The notes: a model not told the origin generated them from the sequence alone. Positions 1 through 9,289 are shown, numbered from the stretch's first letter. The stretch is DNA of 64,000 nt from SABI01 sp963676605 (GCA_963676605.2 CAXXSP010000024.1:62001-126000), one strand, 5' to 3'. Made by a program: numbers and translations.

Positions 1-203
1 GGGCGGTCCCGCAGAGTGATGCTTCCCTGTTGACAGATTCTGAAGGAGAGGAGGAGATCCATGAGGGTCGATTTCCCTGCTCCGTTCGGACCGAGTAGGA
101 CTGTTGTCCGTTTTTCAGCAAAAGAGAAGGAGAAATGATGCAGAGCAGTCTGCCGGGTGGAATCATAGGTGAAGGTGACATTCTTCAGCGTATAGGCGTT
201 CAC
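1..203 (-). CDS. ABC transporter ATP-binding protein (FecE/BtuD-like), partial
   Basis: This is the start of the ATPase of a siderophore/haem/cobalamin-type importer; the C-terminal part lies outside the window. The reading frame opens with GTG at 203-201, and its first bases overlap the permease stop as GTGA. A GGAGG at 212-216 supports this start. About residue 35-45 the Walker A motif LGPNGAGKST is visible. Signature and Walker B motifs are not in the window. The protein would energise the permease encoded just upstream. The substrate cannot be told from this fragment. Confidence 0.85.
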   Translation of the reverse strand, partial: MNAYTLKNVTFTYDSTRQTALHHFSFSFAEKRTTVLLGPNGAGKSTLMDLLLSFRICQQGSITLRDR

Positions 204-1201
204 AGGTTCACCTCCGAACGTCTGCTTGAAAGTATAGTGATAAACAGGAGAGCTCCCAGTATGCTTGTTATAATACCCAAAGGTATTTCACTTGGAAGCA
301 GGGACCGGGCGACGGTATCGCTGAATAAGAGGAATATCGCACCGATGAGCATGGATCCGGGAAGCGCATAACGTGAATCGCTTGAGAATACCCGTCGTGC
401 AAGGTGCGGTACGATAAGACCGACCCAGGAGACAAGTCCTGCAACCGAGATGATGCTTGTGGTGGCGCAGGTGGCCACCACGAGGAGAAAGACCCGCTCG
501 GTCACCACCTTGAGTCCGAGGGCATGGCCGCTCCTATCGGGGAGCGAGAGAAGGTTGATTCTCCAGCGGAAAATAAAAAGTATAAACAACGCTGCGATCA
601 TGACCGGCAGTGTGCTCCACACTCTCTCCCAGGTTGTATTATAGAGGCCTCCCATCATCCAGAAGGTGATCTCCTGAAGACTTGTCATCGGGTCTGCCAG
701 TACCTTCACGACAGAAAGAAAGCTGGAGAAGAGAGCTCCGACGGCTATACCGCTCAGCAGAAGCCGAAGGAGCCATCCTCCGAATCTGAACGCTTTTGCG
801 AACCGGTAGGAGAGGTAGAGAGCGAGCAGTGCGAACAGGGTCGCATGAACCTGTATGAGAAAGGGAGAATAGCCGAAGAGCAGTATCGTGGCGGCCGCAC
901 CGAAGGCGGCGCCCTGAGAGACGCCGAGAAAGCCCGGCTCAACCAAGGGATTGGCAAACAGCATCTGGAACACGAATCCTGCCGCGGCGAGGGAGGCTCC
1001 GCCGATAAGTGACAGGATGATCCTTGGGAGCCTGATCTCCATGATGATTCTTCTCAGAATGGGATCAGACATATCAAACAGGACGGTGCCTGCATAGCGT
1101 CCCGCGAACAGGGAGACACCTGCGGCAGCAAGGAGCAGAACGATAAGAATAAGCAATCGCGAACGATAGACAGATTCCAGTTTTCTATACTCCGTGTTCA
1201 T
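200..1201 (-). CDS. FecCD-family ABC transporter permease
   Basis: A 333-residue polytopic inner-membrane protein of the FecCD/BtuC family, which forms the channel of type II importers for ferric siderophores, haem or B12. The family's conserved stretch is present near residues 60-100 (GGASLAAAGFVFQ followed by NPLVEPGFLGVSQGA), and hydrophobic segments cover nearly the whole length. It sits 16 bases downstream of the binding-protein gene and overlaps the ATPase gene by four bases, so the three form one unit in the order binding protein, permease, ATPase. Only one permease is seen, so it presumably homodimerises. Substrate is unknown. Confidence 0.93.
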   Translation of the reverse strand: MNTEYRKLESVYRSRLLILIVLLLAAAGVSLFAGRYAGTVLFDMSDPILRRIIMEIRLPRIILSLIGGASLAAAGFVFQMLFANPLVEPGFLGVSQGAAFGAAATILLFGYSPFLIQVHATLFALLALYLSYRFAKAFRFGGWLLRLLLSGIAVGALFSSFLSVVKVLADPMTSLQEITFWMMGGLYNTTWERVWSTLPVMIAALFILFIFRWRINLLSLPDRSGHALGLKVVTERVFLLVVATCATTSIISVAGLVSWVGLIVPHLARRVFSSDSRYALPGSMLIGAIFLLFSDTVARSLLPSEIPLGIITSILGALLFITILSSRRSEVNL

Positions 1202-1217
1202 TTCCCTCTCCCTGTTC

Positions 1218-2303
1218 TCATTTCAGTGATTCTCTGTACCGCTGAACGAGCCTCTCCAGTTTATCAGAAGAATCGACACTGTACAGCGTCCGGTAGAAAT
1301 TTCTTATCTCTTCTTCTATATCGAGGGAGGCGAAGGCTTCGGGATGAAGGGTTTTAGCCAGCCATTGGAGGGCAAGGATCCACCGGCTGTCACTCTGGAA
1401 ATAATTCACAAAATCAGACGGGGCAAGGTACACATTTCCGTTTTTCACTGCTGTGAGAGGTTCCCAGAGAGTTGATGAGCGGATCTGCTCGAGGTACTTT
1501 CCTCCGTGAGATCTGTAGGAAACGATGATGATCACATCCGGATTCCATTCGCTTATCTGTTCCATCGAAACAATCGACCAGCCGGAAGCAGTACCTGTAG
1601 AGGGATACAGGGGAGTTCCTCCTGCCTTAGAAATGATCTCCTGCTGTATCCAGCCCTCAGGAGCAACCGAAAAACTCGTGATTCCGTCTCCCGTGGTTGC
1701 CTGTAAGATAAGGGTGCGCGGAGATTTTTCACCTGCACGTGTATCAACGATATATTGTTCCTTTTCGGCGAAGAAGGAGATGATCTGTTCGGCACGCTCT
1801 TCTTCACCAAGGAGTTTTCCCAGTTCGGCAATTTCATCACTCCAGCTCTGTGAGCTTTCGAGATCAAGGGAGAAAAGGGGGATCCCGAAGGGTTCTATGA
1901 TGGGAGCAAAGGCATTCCTGTTTCTTTGTTTGGTGAGGATCAGGTCAGGATCGATCGCGAGAATCTCTTCTGCGCTGATACTCTGTCCCAGCCTTTCGCC
2001 CCCGTCTGCTTCATCAAGAAGGAAGGCAAAGAAATCACCCAGTCCCTGATTGGTTTTGGCAAGGGTTACCTCTGCATAACGTGCTGCAGAGAACATATAG
2101 AGTGCGTCTGAAGGGATCAGGGCCGCCTTACCGACAACAGCGATCTTCTCAAGAGGTACTGAGACGGAGACTTCTGCTCCTGAAGCATCTACGGCACTGA
2201 AAACCGGTGCTGTATCTGCTTCCCTCGTGCCTGTTGCAAAAAGTGTCGGGACGGAGAGAAGGAGTATGAGCACACCTATGGCAAGGAAATGGATACGTTT
2301 CAT
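1218..2303 (-). CDS. Periplasmic substrate-binding protein of FecB/BtuF family
   Basis: This 361-residue protein starts at the ATG 2303-2301, chosen over an upstream in-frame start (2504) because an AGAGGTG ribosome site lies at 2309-2315 and a clean signal peptide follows: MKR, a hydrophobic core, then a mature start at ATGTREA. That mature N-terminus is typical of spirochaete binding proteins and could also be lipid-anchored elsewhere, but no lipobox Cys is seen. The body has the features of cluster A-II binding proteins (IDPDLILTKQRN, a long backbone helix region, WNPDVIIIVS). It would deliver an iron chelate, haem or corrinoid to the adjacent permease. Expression is likely from the promoter at 2335-2363. 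Confidence 0.9.
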   Translation of the reverse strand: MKRIHFLAIGVLILLLSVPTLFATGTREADTAPVFSAVDASGAEVSVSVPLEKIAVVGKAALIPSDALYMFSAARYAEVTLAKTNQGLGDFFAFLLDEADGGERLGQSISAEEILAIDPDLILTKQRNRNAFAPIIEPFGIPLFSLDLESSQSWSDEIAELGKLLGEEERAEQIISFFAEKEQYIVDTRAGEKSPRTLILQATTGDGITSFSVAPEGWIQQEIISKAGGTPLYPSTGTASGWSIVSMEQISEWNPDVIIIVSYRSHGGKYLEQIRSSTLWEPLTAVKNGNVYLAPSDFVNYFQSDSRWILALQWLAKTLHPEAFASLDIEEEIRNFYRTLYSVDSSDKLERLVQRYRESLK

Positions 2304-2334
2304 GAAATCACCTCTGAAGGATAGGATTGTCTTC

Positions 2335-2368
2335 ATTGTACCATTATTTATCGTAAAATACAATGGTA
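2335..2368 (-). promoter_or_regulatory. Promoter with overlapping inverted repeat upstream of the ABC importer
   Basis: On the minus strand a TTGTAT (-35, 2363-2358) and TACAAT (-10, 2340-2335) are separated by exactly 17 bases. The same segment holds two nested inverted repeats: ATTGTA (2335-2340) with TACAAT (2359-2364), and TACCATT (2339-2345) with AATGGTA (2362-2368). The placement over both promoter elements fits repressor control, for example by a metal-responsive regulator; the regulator itself is not identified. Confidence 0.55.
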
Positions 2369-2395
2369 GAGTATTTCTCATTTCCTCTGATAATC

Positions 2396-2424
2396 TTGAT
2401 TCACTCTGCGATTCAGAGTACTCT
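2396..2424 (+). promoter_or_regulatory. Predicted sigma70 promoter for proA
   Basis: TTGATT at 2396-2401 and TACTCT at 2419-2424 are 17 bases apart and lie 28 bases ahead of the proA start, divergent from the ABC importer promoter. Confidence 0.4.
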
Positions 2425-2452
2425 GTTGATACATTACGTGCAGGTGAAATCG

Positions 2453-3763
2453 ATGAAAGAAGAATATACAGTAAGAGAACGGATAGCAGAAGCCGTACGG
2501 GCACAGAGAACGCTGGAAACAGTTTCCGGCGAAGAGAGAAACCGCATGCTCATCAGGATGGCGGAAGCCCTGAAAGCCTCTTCCTCTGTGATTGAGGATG
2601 CCAACCGACGCGATATAGAGCGTTCTGAAAAGGAGAATCTCGCCTCGCCGCTTCTCAAACGTCTCGTATTCAATAAGAAGAAGATTGACGGAGTCTGCGA
2701 AGGTATCAGGCAGATAGCACAGATGGATGATCCCCTCGGCCGTGTGACGGAGAAGCGCATGCTCGATGAGGGACTTATTCTGAGTAAGATTCAGGTCCCT
2801 ATCGGTGTGATCGGCATGATCTTCGAATCCCGTCCTGATGCACTTGTCCAGATCGTTTCCCTCGCATTGAAGAGCGGGAATGCGATCGTCCTCAAGGGAG
2901 GTCGAGAGGCTATCGAAACCAATACCTGTGTTGTCGATATCATCTGCGATGCTCTGAAAGAGATCGATGCTCCCCATGAATGGATTGTCCACCTGACAAG
3001 CAGAGAGGATGTCTCCACCATGCTTTCTCTCAATGACATGATCGATCTCGTCATTCCCCGCGGTTCGAATGAATTCGTGCAGTATGTGATGAAAAGCTCT
3101 CTTATTCCTGTTCTGGGACATGCAGACGGCCTGTGTGCCCTCTATATCGATGAGGCGGCAGACCTCGAGATGGCTGTCAACCTCGCAGTGGATTCCAAGT
3201 GTCAGTACCCCTCCGTCTGCAATGCAGTGGAAACTCTCCTTGTACATACTTCTATCGCAGGGACGTTTATACCGGCTTTTGCCGAGGCGACATCCTCTTA
3301 TCCTGTCATCATCCATGGAGATGAACGAACGTGTGCACTTCTCTCTTCCGCTGTGAAGGCAACCGATGCTGACTGGGATACCGAGTATCTTGATTATGAG
3401 GTTGCTATTAAAATCGTAGACTCGATGGATGAGGCGATTACTCATATCGGTGAGCACAGCTCGAAGCATACCGATGCGATCGTTACCTCCGATACCGTCA
3501 AAGCGGAGGAGTTCCTCAGACGTGTCGACTCTGCCGATGTATTTCATAACTGTTCCACCCGGTTCGCGGACGGCTTCAGGTACGGACTCGGAGCAGAAGT
3601 CGGCATCAGTACCCAGAAAATCCATGCACGGGGACCTGTCGGTATCGAAGGCCTGGTGACCGGGAAGTGGATCCTGAGGGGTGAAGGACAGAGGGTCGCG
3701 GACTATGAAGGCGCAAAGACCTTCATCCACAGAGACCTTCCCGTCGATGAGGTGCTTGACTGA
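2453..3763 (+). CDS. proA: Glutamate-5-semialdehyde dehydrogenase (gamma-glutamyl phosphate reductase)
   Basis: ProA reduces gamma-glutamyl phosphate with NADPH to glutamate semialdehyde, the second step of proline synthesis. The 436-residue product is of normal length for the family. The catalytic cysteine lies in PSVCNAVETLLVH, at about residue 256, and the segment IGVIGMIFESRPD is the typical N-terminal fold core. The start at 2453 is preferred over 2363 because AGGTGA precedes it and family members begin near here. The gene is coupled to proB through a TGATG overlap, so the unstable phosphate intermediate can be handed over directly. The gene order proA-proB is the reverse of the common proBA. 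Confidence 0.96.
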   Translation: MKEEYTVRERIAEAVRAQRTLETVSGEERNRMLIRMAEALKASSSVIEDANRRDIERSEKENLASPLLKRLVFNKKKIDGVCEGIRQIAQMDDPLGRVTEKRMLDEGLILSKIQVPIGVIGMIFESRPDALVQIVSLALKSGNAIVLKGGREAIETNTCVVDIICDALKEIDAPHEWIVHLTSREDVSTMLSLNDMIDLVIPRGSNEFVQYVMKSSLIPVLGHADGLCALYIDEAADLEMAVNLAVDSKCQYPSVCNAVETLLVHTSIAGTFIPAFAEATSSYPVIIHGDERTCALLSSAVKATDADWDTEYLDYEVAIKIVDSMDEAITHIGEHSSKHTDAIVTSDTVKAEEFLRRVDSADVFHNCSTRFADGFRYGLGAEVGISTQKIHARGPVGIEGLVTGKWILRGEGQRVADYEGAKTFIHRDLPVDEVLD

Positions 3764-4875
3764 TGAGCCTCCGTGATTTCTCCCATGTGAAAAAAATCGT
3801 CGTGAAGGTCGGGACGAACCTGATCAGCTCCTCAGGCACAGTCCTGCAGGAGCGGCTTGAATCTATCGTGGCGGATATCGTAGAGCTGAAAAGGGCAGGG
3901 TATGACGTCCTGCTGGTGACAAGCGGTGCAGTCGGTATCGGGGCAGGTGAAATTTCACTGGGCGGAAAAGTAAAGGGCGTTGTCATGCGCCAGACCTGTG
4001 CCTCGATCGGTCAGCCCATCCTCATGGCCTACTACAGAAACGCCTTTTCGAAGCACGGCGTGGTCTGTTCCCAGATTCTCGTGACAAACAATGAATTGAA
4101 TGACCGTATCACCTACGTGAACCTGATGAACTCGGTGAACTCGCTTCTTGAACACGGGGTGATCCCTGTGTTCAATGAGAATGATACGGTAAGTACCGAA
4201 GAAGTCGGTACCGCCGTGGGTGATAACGACCGTCTCAGCGCCTATATAGCGGCCAAGGTGGATGCGCAGCTGCTTGTTCTCCTCACCGATATCGAAGGTC
4301 TCTATACAGAGGATCCGAAGAAAAATCCTGATGCCGAACTCCTTCATGAAGTGAGCGAGATCACTCCCGAGATTCTGGCGAGTGCGGGCTCTGCGGGATC
4401 GGTCCACTCGACGGGAGGAATGAAGACGAAACTTCTCGCTGCCCGTATCGCTTCCTACGGAGGCTGTTCCACACTGATCGCAAGCGGGTATGAGAAGGGT
4501 ATTCTCACACGCCTTCTCTCGGGAGAGGATGTGGGAACACATTTCCACCCCCACGCGAGAATGCATCAGAGAACACGGTGGATTCTCCACTCAGATACCT
4601 CTGCGGCTATCTGGATAGATGAGGGCGCTGTGAAGGCGCTCAGGAATCACAAGAGTCTCCTGCCAAGTGGAATCATCAGAGTCGAAGGTGTGTTCAGGGC
4701 GGGAGATGTTGTGATGATAAACGATATCGCGAAGGCTGTACCCTACTACAACAGCACCGAGATAATAGAAAGGATCGGCAAGCACAGTACCGTAATGCGG
4801 GCTGATCTCAAACAGGGAAGGCCTGATGTGATCTTCCGGCCGGAGGATATAGTATTTCTCGATCATGCAGAATAG
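3763..4875 (+). CDS. proB: Glutamate 5-kinase with C-terminal PUA domain
   Basis: ProB phosphorylates glutamate with ATP, the committed and usually proline-inhibited step of proline synthesis. The 370 residues hold an amino-acid kinase domain (VVKVGTN at the N-terminus, TSGAVGIGAGEI, IPVFNENDTV, DNDRLSAYIAAKVDA) to about residue 260 and a PUA domain after that. The ATG overlaps the proA stop, indicating translational coupling. The 3' end overlaps the following glycosyltransferase-like gene by 11 bases. ProC lies about 5 kb away on the other strand, so the pathway is complete in this window. Confidence 0.96.
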   Translation: MSLRDFSHVKKIVVKVGTNLISSSGTVLQERLESIVADIVELKRAGYDVLLVTSGAVGIGAGEISLGGKVKGVVMRQTCASIGQPILMAYYRNAFSKHGVVCSQILVTNNELNDRITYVNLMNSVNSLLEHGVIPVFNENDTVSTEEVGTAVGDNDRLSAYIAAKVDAQLLVLLTDIEGLYTEDPKKNPDAELLHEVSEITPEILASAGSAGSVHSTGGMKTKLLAARIASYGGCSTLIASGYEKGILTRLLSGEDVGTHFHPHARMHQRTRWILHSDTSAAIWIDEGAVKALRNHKSLLPSGIIRVEGVFRAGDVVMINDIAKAVPYYNSTEIIERIGKHSTVMRADLKQGRPDVIFRPEDIVFLDHAE

Positions 4876-5794
4876 TTACCATGTGTACCGGAGCAGACAG
4901 GATATAGGGAGCCGCATTCGTTATCTTCACAGTGAAGTGAGGCTCTCTGTCGCTCTTCTCGATATGGGAGGCTCCGAGGCACTGATTGATGCGATCGCGT
5001 ATTACCACTCGAGTCTGAGCTGGCCTCTCATCGTCTTCCTCAGTGACCGTCACGATAATCTTGCAGAGCTCAGGATGCAGTTCCCTCATGTCTCATTCAT
5101 CCATTTTCCTCAGCCGGTGTCCACCGGCGCTATGATCAACGTCATGGCGAACGAATGTTACGCCACCTATTTTCTCGTGACGAGAAGTGATCTCAGGCTT
5201 CCGGTCTTTGAGGTTGAAAAAGCTCTTGAGTTGTTTGAGAAAGGGAAAAATCCGGCTATGATCACCCCTTATGTACGGGACCGCTTTCAGGACCTCATAC
5301 CGACCGTTGAGGTACCGAGAATGGAACGGTCCTGTGTGGAGCCGCTCCCGTTCATTCCTTCCGGTGTGCGCGAGGCGACCCTCTATCCCTTTATGGGACT
5401 CGGCATGTACGAGAGGGCACTGTTCCAGCGCCTGAGAGGCTATGACGAGGAGATTCTCGGTGAATACTGGCAGTTTCTCGATTTCGGGCTGCGCTGCTGG
5501 CTCTACGGGTATACGATCTATTCTGTTCCTTTCATGGAGATGCATTTTCCCTACAGGCAGTTCATCATAGAGAACAGGACTCCCGACAGTTCAGTGAAAC
5601 GGGTCATGACGAAATCTCTCGCTTTCCGACAGGTGAACGGCAAGAATTCAGTCAGGAGGATCGGAAGGCAGACAGATACCGCATTTCTGAAGAACGAGAT
5701 GAAGAAAAGACTTGCTCTGTACAAGATGGATTTCAAGGAACTGGTGGATTCCTGGCAGCCGCCGTCTGTATCCACTGAGGAGACGCAAAAATGA
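4865..5794 (+). CDS. Glycosyltransferase-like protein (GT-A fold suspected)
   Basis: A 309-residue soluble protein without signal peptide. Its centre resembles small family-2-like glycosyltransferases: an alternating strand/helix N-terminal half (LIVFLSDRHDNL, ATYFLVTRSDLRLP) and a later segment FMGLGMYERALFQRLRGYDE, the pattern in which such enzymes recognise an acceptor, followed by EYWQFLDFGLRCWLYGY. The usual DXD is represented only by SDLRL, so metal dependence is uncertain. It overlaps proB by 11 bases and the amidase gene by four, placing it in the proAB operon. A role in cell-envelope glycan decoration would fit the amidase neighbour but is inference. Confidence 0.6.
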   Translation: MQNSYHVYRSRQDIGSRIRYLHSEVRLSVALLDMGGSEALIDAIAYYHSSLSWPLIVFLSDRHDNLAELRMQFPHVSFIHFPQPVSTGAMINVMANECYATYFLVTRSDLRLPVFEVEKALELFEKGKNPAMITPYVRDRFQDLIPTVEVPRMERSCVEPLPFIPSGVREATLYPFMGLGMYERALFQRLRGYDEEILGEYWQFLDFGLRCWLYGYTIYSVPFMEMHFPYRQFIIENRTPDSSVKRVMTKSLAFRQVNGKNSVRRIGRQTDTAFLKNEMKKRLALYKMDFKELVDSWQPPSVSTEETQK

Positions 5795-6519
5795 GAAGAG
5801 TACTCACCTTTGCCTGTCTGAGTCTGATTCTGCTCTCCACTCTCCCAGCATCTGCCTTTTCGGCCTATCCGATCTCGACGGTTATTCTGGATGCAGGACA
5901 TGGCGGATATGATCCCGGTGCAGTCTCCGACACTCTTCTTGAAAAAGAGCTGACGCTTGATCTCGCGTTTCTCGTAGGAGATGAGATCGAAAAAAGAAGT
6001 AATCTGGATGTCATGTATACACGTATCGATGATTCCTTCGTTTCCCTCGAGGACCGCCTCGCTCTGGCGAACTCTGTCTTTCCGGGAATGCAGCAGCGGG
6101 CTCTGGTAGTCTCTCTTCATTTCAATGCGTCGGTTTCCGAGGATGCGAGCGGGTTTGAAGTGCTCGTGAAACAGGAAGCCCGTCAGGTCCCCGTCATCGT
6201 CGAGGATGCTCCCGATTGGAGGATCTCCTACTTTACAACAGCGAGACTGCAGGCATTTCAGCAGGAACTCAATCTCGAGAATCTGGAACTTGCCCGCTCT
6301 CTTTCCGATTCTTTCGGTGAAAGTTTTCCTTCCAGCAGGGACAGGGGAGTGAAGGAACAGGATATATACATTCTCGGTGGGTCTATCTGGCCGGCAGCTC
6401 TCTTCGAAGGAGGATTCCTCACCAACAGGGAGGAGTGTCTCTCCCTCAGTGAACCCGGGTGGATGGAGAAAGCTGCCGAGGCTATTGCAGAGGGAATCCT
6501 TGCCTACGCCGATGAATAA
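5791..6519 (+). CDS. N-acetylmuramoyl-L-alanine amidase (Amidase_3), exported
   Basis: The 242-residue product begins with a signal peptide (about residues 1-21, ending SAFSA). The zinc amidase core follows: LDAGHGGYDPGA (first His), EKELTLDLA (Glu), SLHFNAS (second His) and ALFEGGFLTNREE (catalytic Glu and family C-terminal motif). It cleaves the lactyl-Ala bond of peptidoglycan in the periplasm, in cell separation or wall turnover. There is no SPOR, LysM or AMIN targeting domain. ATGA overlap couples it to the glycosyltransferase-like gene, and a 20-base perfect palindrome follows the stop. Confidence 0.93.
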   Translation: MRRVLTFACLSLILLSTLPASAFSAYPISTVILDAGHGGYDPGAVSDTLLEKELTLDLAFLVGDEIEKRSNLDVMYTRIDDSFVSLEDRLALANSVFPGMQQRALVVSLHFNASVSEDASGFEVLVKQEARQVPVIVEDAPDWRISYFTTARLQAFQQELNLENLELARSLSDSFGESFPSSRDRGVKEQDIYILGGSIWPAALFEGGFLTNREECLSLSEPGWMEKAAEAIAEGILAYADE

Positions 6520-6521
6520 GG

Positions 6522-6541
6522 AGAGCTCTCTAGAGAGCTCT
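6522..6541. terminator. Perfect 20-base palindrome between convergent genes
   Basis: AGAGCTCTCTAGAGAGCTCT is self-complementary over its full length and fills the 21 bases between the amidase stop and the pncB stop. It can form a hairpin in either transcript, so it probably acts as a bidirectional terminator, although no clear U-tract follows. Confidence 0.55.
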
Positions 6542-7995
6542 TAGCGTTCAAGTTCTTGCTGCCGTTCCTTCGCCTGGAGTACCAGAGAAGTTTTCAGATC
6601 CTTCAATTCCTTGCTCAGTGATACTTTATAGAGGTGGGGATTGATCATTCTCAGGTAGGAGGAGTGGAACGTCTGAAGGTTTTCCTTCACCCGTGTCTGA
6701 ATCTCCTTTAGGGTGGGAGCCGGATGGATGCTCTTCCCCTCCTTCATTTTCACCGTGAGCAGCGCTTTGAGTGAGTGATATTTCTTTCCTCTGAGGATGA
6801 AGTAATCTGCATCGGTCACCGGATGGTGGAAGATAATATCGTTTCCTTCGGTGATACTCTCTTTCTCAAGTGTGATCAGGTCTCCGAGTGCGAGTCCCTC
6901 ACTGTCAAAGAAACGATACACCTGTTTCTTTCCCGGATTCGTCGCTTTTTCAAAGGAGTTGCTCAGTTTCATCACCGGTGTGACCGCCCCGTCTTCAGAG
7001 CAGGTGGCGGCAAGCTTGTACACTCCGTTGAGGGAGCTCTGAGAGCCTCCTGTCACGAGGTGCGTCCCTATTCCATACACATCAATGGGGACCTTCTCGT
7101 TGACAAAGGTCTCGATAATCTCCTCGGTCAGGTCATTGCTCACAACGATCTTCGCGTCCTCCAGGCCTGCATCATCGAGTCGCTTTCTGATTTCCCTGCT
7201 CAGGTAACTGAGGTCGCCGCTGTCTATTCTCACTGACAGCTGTTTTCCCTTTACCTTGAGCTCGAGACCGACGGTGATCGCATGTTCGATACCGCTTCCG
7301 AGGGTATCAAAGGTGTCGATGAGAAGCACGGCGTTATCGGGGTACAGGTCGGCAAAGATCCTGAAGGCTTCGAGTTCGTCACCGATCGACATGATCCAGC
7401 TGTGGGCCATCGTTCCGGAGGCCGGGATATCGAATGCCTTGCCGGCGAGCGTATTGCTCGTTGCAACACAGCCTCCGATATAGGCTGCCCTGCTGGCGCA
7501 GAGGGCACCGTCTCCACCCTGAGCTCTTCTCAGACCGAACTCAAGTATGGGGGATCCTTTCGCTGCATGTACCATGCGGGAGGCTTTCGTCGCTATGAGG
7601 GATTGGAAATTAATCGTATTCAACAGCATCCCTTCAATGAGCTGAGTCTCAATGAGAGTGCCTTCAATCCTGATCAGCGGTTCGTTCGGAAAGACGATCG
7701 ACCCTTCGTCCATCGCATACAGATCTCCGGAGAATCGGAAATCCTTCAGGTAGGCGAGAAATTCGTCATCGAATTTCCCCAGACTTCTCAGGTATTCGAT
7801 ATCTCCATCACTGAAGGAGAACGCCTCGATATTTCTGAGGAGATCATTTAATCCTGCAAAAACAACGTAGCCTCCGTTGAACGGATTTGTCCTGTAGAAC
7901 ATATCGAAGACTACATGCGGGTTGATACCCTTCTTGAAGTAGCCGTACATCATGGTCAGTTCATAAAAATCGGTTGTCAGTGCAGAATAATCCAT
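6541..7995 (-). CDS. pncB: Nicotinate phosphoribosyltransferase
   Basis: This enzyme joins nicotinate and PRPP (with ATP) to nicotinate mononucleotide in NAD salvage. The 484-residue reading starts at MDYSALTTDFYELTMMYGYF, the invariant family N-terminus; the in-frame extension to 8130 is rejected because it overlaps serS. Further motifs are EFGLRRAQGGDG, VRIDSGDLSYL and VYGIGTHLVTG. GGGAGAA precedes the ATG. It is the last gene of the trmL-proC-serS-pncB group, 10 bases after serS. Confidence 0.96.
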   Translation of the reverse strand: MDYSALTTDFYELTMMYGYFKKGINPHVVFDMFYRTNPFNGGYVVFAGLNDLLRNIEAFSFSDGDIEYLRSLGKFDDEFLAYLKDFRFSGDLYAMDEGSIVFPNEPLIRIEGTLIETQLIEGMLLNTINFQSLIATKASRMVHAAKGSPILEFGLRRAQGGDGALCASRAAYIGGCVATSNTLAGKAFDIPASGTMAHSWIMSIGDELEAFRIFADLYPDNAVLLIDTFDTLGSGIEHAITVGLELKVKGKQLSVRIDSGDLSYLSREIRKRLDDAGLEDAKIVVSNDLTEEIIETFVNEKVPIDVYGIGTHLVTGGSQSSLNGVYKLAATCSEDGAVTPVMKLSNSFEKATNPGKKQVYRFFDSEGLALGDLITLEKESITEGNDIIFHHPVTDADYFILRGKKYHSLKALLTVKMKEGKSIHPAPTLKEIQTRVKENLQTFHSSYLRMINPHLYKVSLSKELKDLKTSLVLQAKERQQELER

Positions 7996-8005
7996 GAGGT
8001 TCTCC

Positions 8006-9289
8006 CTATCGTTCTTTTCTCTCGATTCTGGTGATCCCCATGTAGGGAACAAGAGCTTCAGGGACCACGATGGAGCCATCGGCTTTCTGATAGTTCTCCA
8101 TGACGGAAACGAGAGCTCTGCTGATAGCAATCGCCGTTCCGTTGAGCAGGTGAACGAATTCAGTCGATCCGTCCTCCTTTCGGTAACGGACTGAGAGCCG
8201 GCGTGCCTGGTAGTCGGTGCAGTTGCTTGTGCTGGTCACTTCGCCGTATTCTCCATCTTCACCTCGTCCGGGCATCCACGCCTCAATATCGAATTTACGG
8301 TAGGCTGGTGCACCGAGGTCTCCGGTACAGGTGTCTACGATACGGTAGGGGATAGAAAGGCCGCGGAAGATCTCCTCCTCGATGGTAAGGAGCTTGTCAT
8401 GGAGTTTTTCACTCTCTTCAGGTCTGCAGTAGACGAACATCTCGAGTTTGCTGAACTGGTGAACGCGATAGAGTCCCTTCGAGTACTGACCGGCCCCTCC
8501 CGCCTCACGGCGGAAGCAGTGGCTGAGTCCCGACATGAGGATCGGCAGGTCTGCTTCCTTGAGAATCTGGCCTGCATGGTAGCCTCCGAGGGTGATCTCG
8601 GCGGTCCCAACGAGACAGGTATCGGTTCCTTCGATGGTGTAGATATTCGATTCTTCTCCCCGCGGGTTGAACCCGATCCCTTCTACAACATCCTGGCGCG
8701 CAATATCAGGGGTGATAGTGAGGATGAACCCGTGAGAGCGGAGAATATCGAGAGCGTAGCGCTCGAGAGCAAGCTCGAGGAGCACTGCTTCATTTTTCAG
8801 GTAATAGAATTTCGGGCCGCTCACTCTCGTGGCGGTCTCGAAATCGATGAGATCAAGATCCTCGCCGAGGACAACGTGGTCTTTCGCCTTGAAGGTGAAT
8901 TTTGTGGGTGTCCCCCACCGTTTGATCTCAAGGTTGTCCTTGTCCTCCTTTCCCACAGGAGCGGAGGGATGAGCATAGTTCGGGATCAGCTTCGCTTTCT
9001 CCCAGTATGCCTCTTCGGTGCTCTTGAGCTGTTCCTCCTGAACCGCGATCTCTTCTTTCAGGCGTTTACCTTCTTCGATGAGGGCATCTCTCTGGTCTTT
9101 CTCCATTTTTCCCTTCATCTTCTTTGCGTTCTCATTTCTTTCCTTGCGGAGAGCTTCGACACCGGTAAGGAGAACCGAACGTTTTTCCTGGAGGGCGAGG
9201 ATCTCTTCAAGATCCACATGCATTCCCCGGTTCTGTATATTCGCGGCTATCTCATCTTTTCGTGCTGTGAGCTGTTTCAGATCAATCAT
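8006..9289 (-). CDS. serS: Seryl-tRNA synthetase
   Basis: A 427-residue class II synthetase that charges tRNA-Ser. The N-terminal arm (about residues 25-105) is a charged coiled coil rich in Lys and Glu that contacts the tRNA long variable arm. Class II motif 2 is FRREAGGAGQYSKGLYRVHQF-like (residues about 255-275) and motif 3 is NGTAIAISRALVSVMENYQ. Its ATG overlaps the proC stop by four bases, so the two genes are translationally coupled. Confidence 0.97.
   Translation of the reverse strand: MIDLKQLTARKDEIAANIQNRGMHVDLEEILALQEKRSVLLTGVEALRKERNENAKKMKGKMEKDQRDALIEEGKRLKEEIAVQEEQLKSTEEAYWEKAKLIPNYAHPSAPVGKEDKDNLEIKRWGTPTKFTFKAKDHVVLGEDLDLIDFETATRVSGPKFYYLKNEAVLLELALERYALDILRSHGFILTITPDIARQDVVEGIGFNPRGEESNIYTIEGTDTCLVGTAEITLGGYHAGQILKEADLPILMSGLSHCFRREAGGAGQYSKGLYRVHQFSKLEMFVYCRPEESEKLHDKLLTIEEEIFRGLSIPYRIVDTCTGDLGAPAYRKFDIEAWMPGRGEDGEYGEVTSTSNCTDYQARRLSVRYRKEDGSTEFVHLLNGTAIAISRALVSVMENYQKADGSIVVPEALVPYMGITRIERKER

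Noticed and set aside
2378..3730. 450-codon minus-strand frame opposite proA
   Set aside because: It mirrors the proA coding frame; no homologous pattern or ribosome site, and proA is certain.
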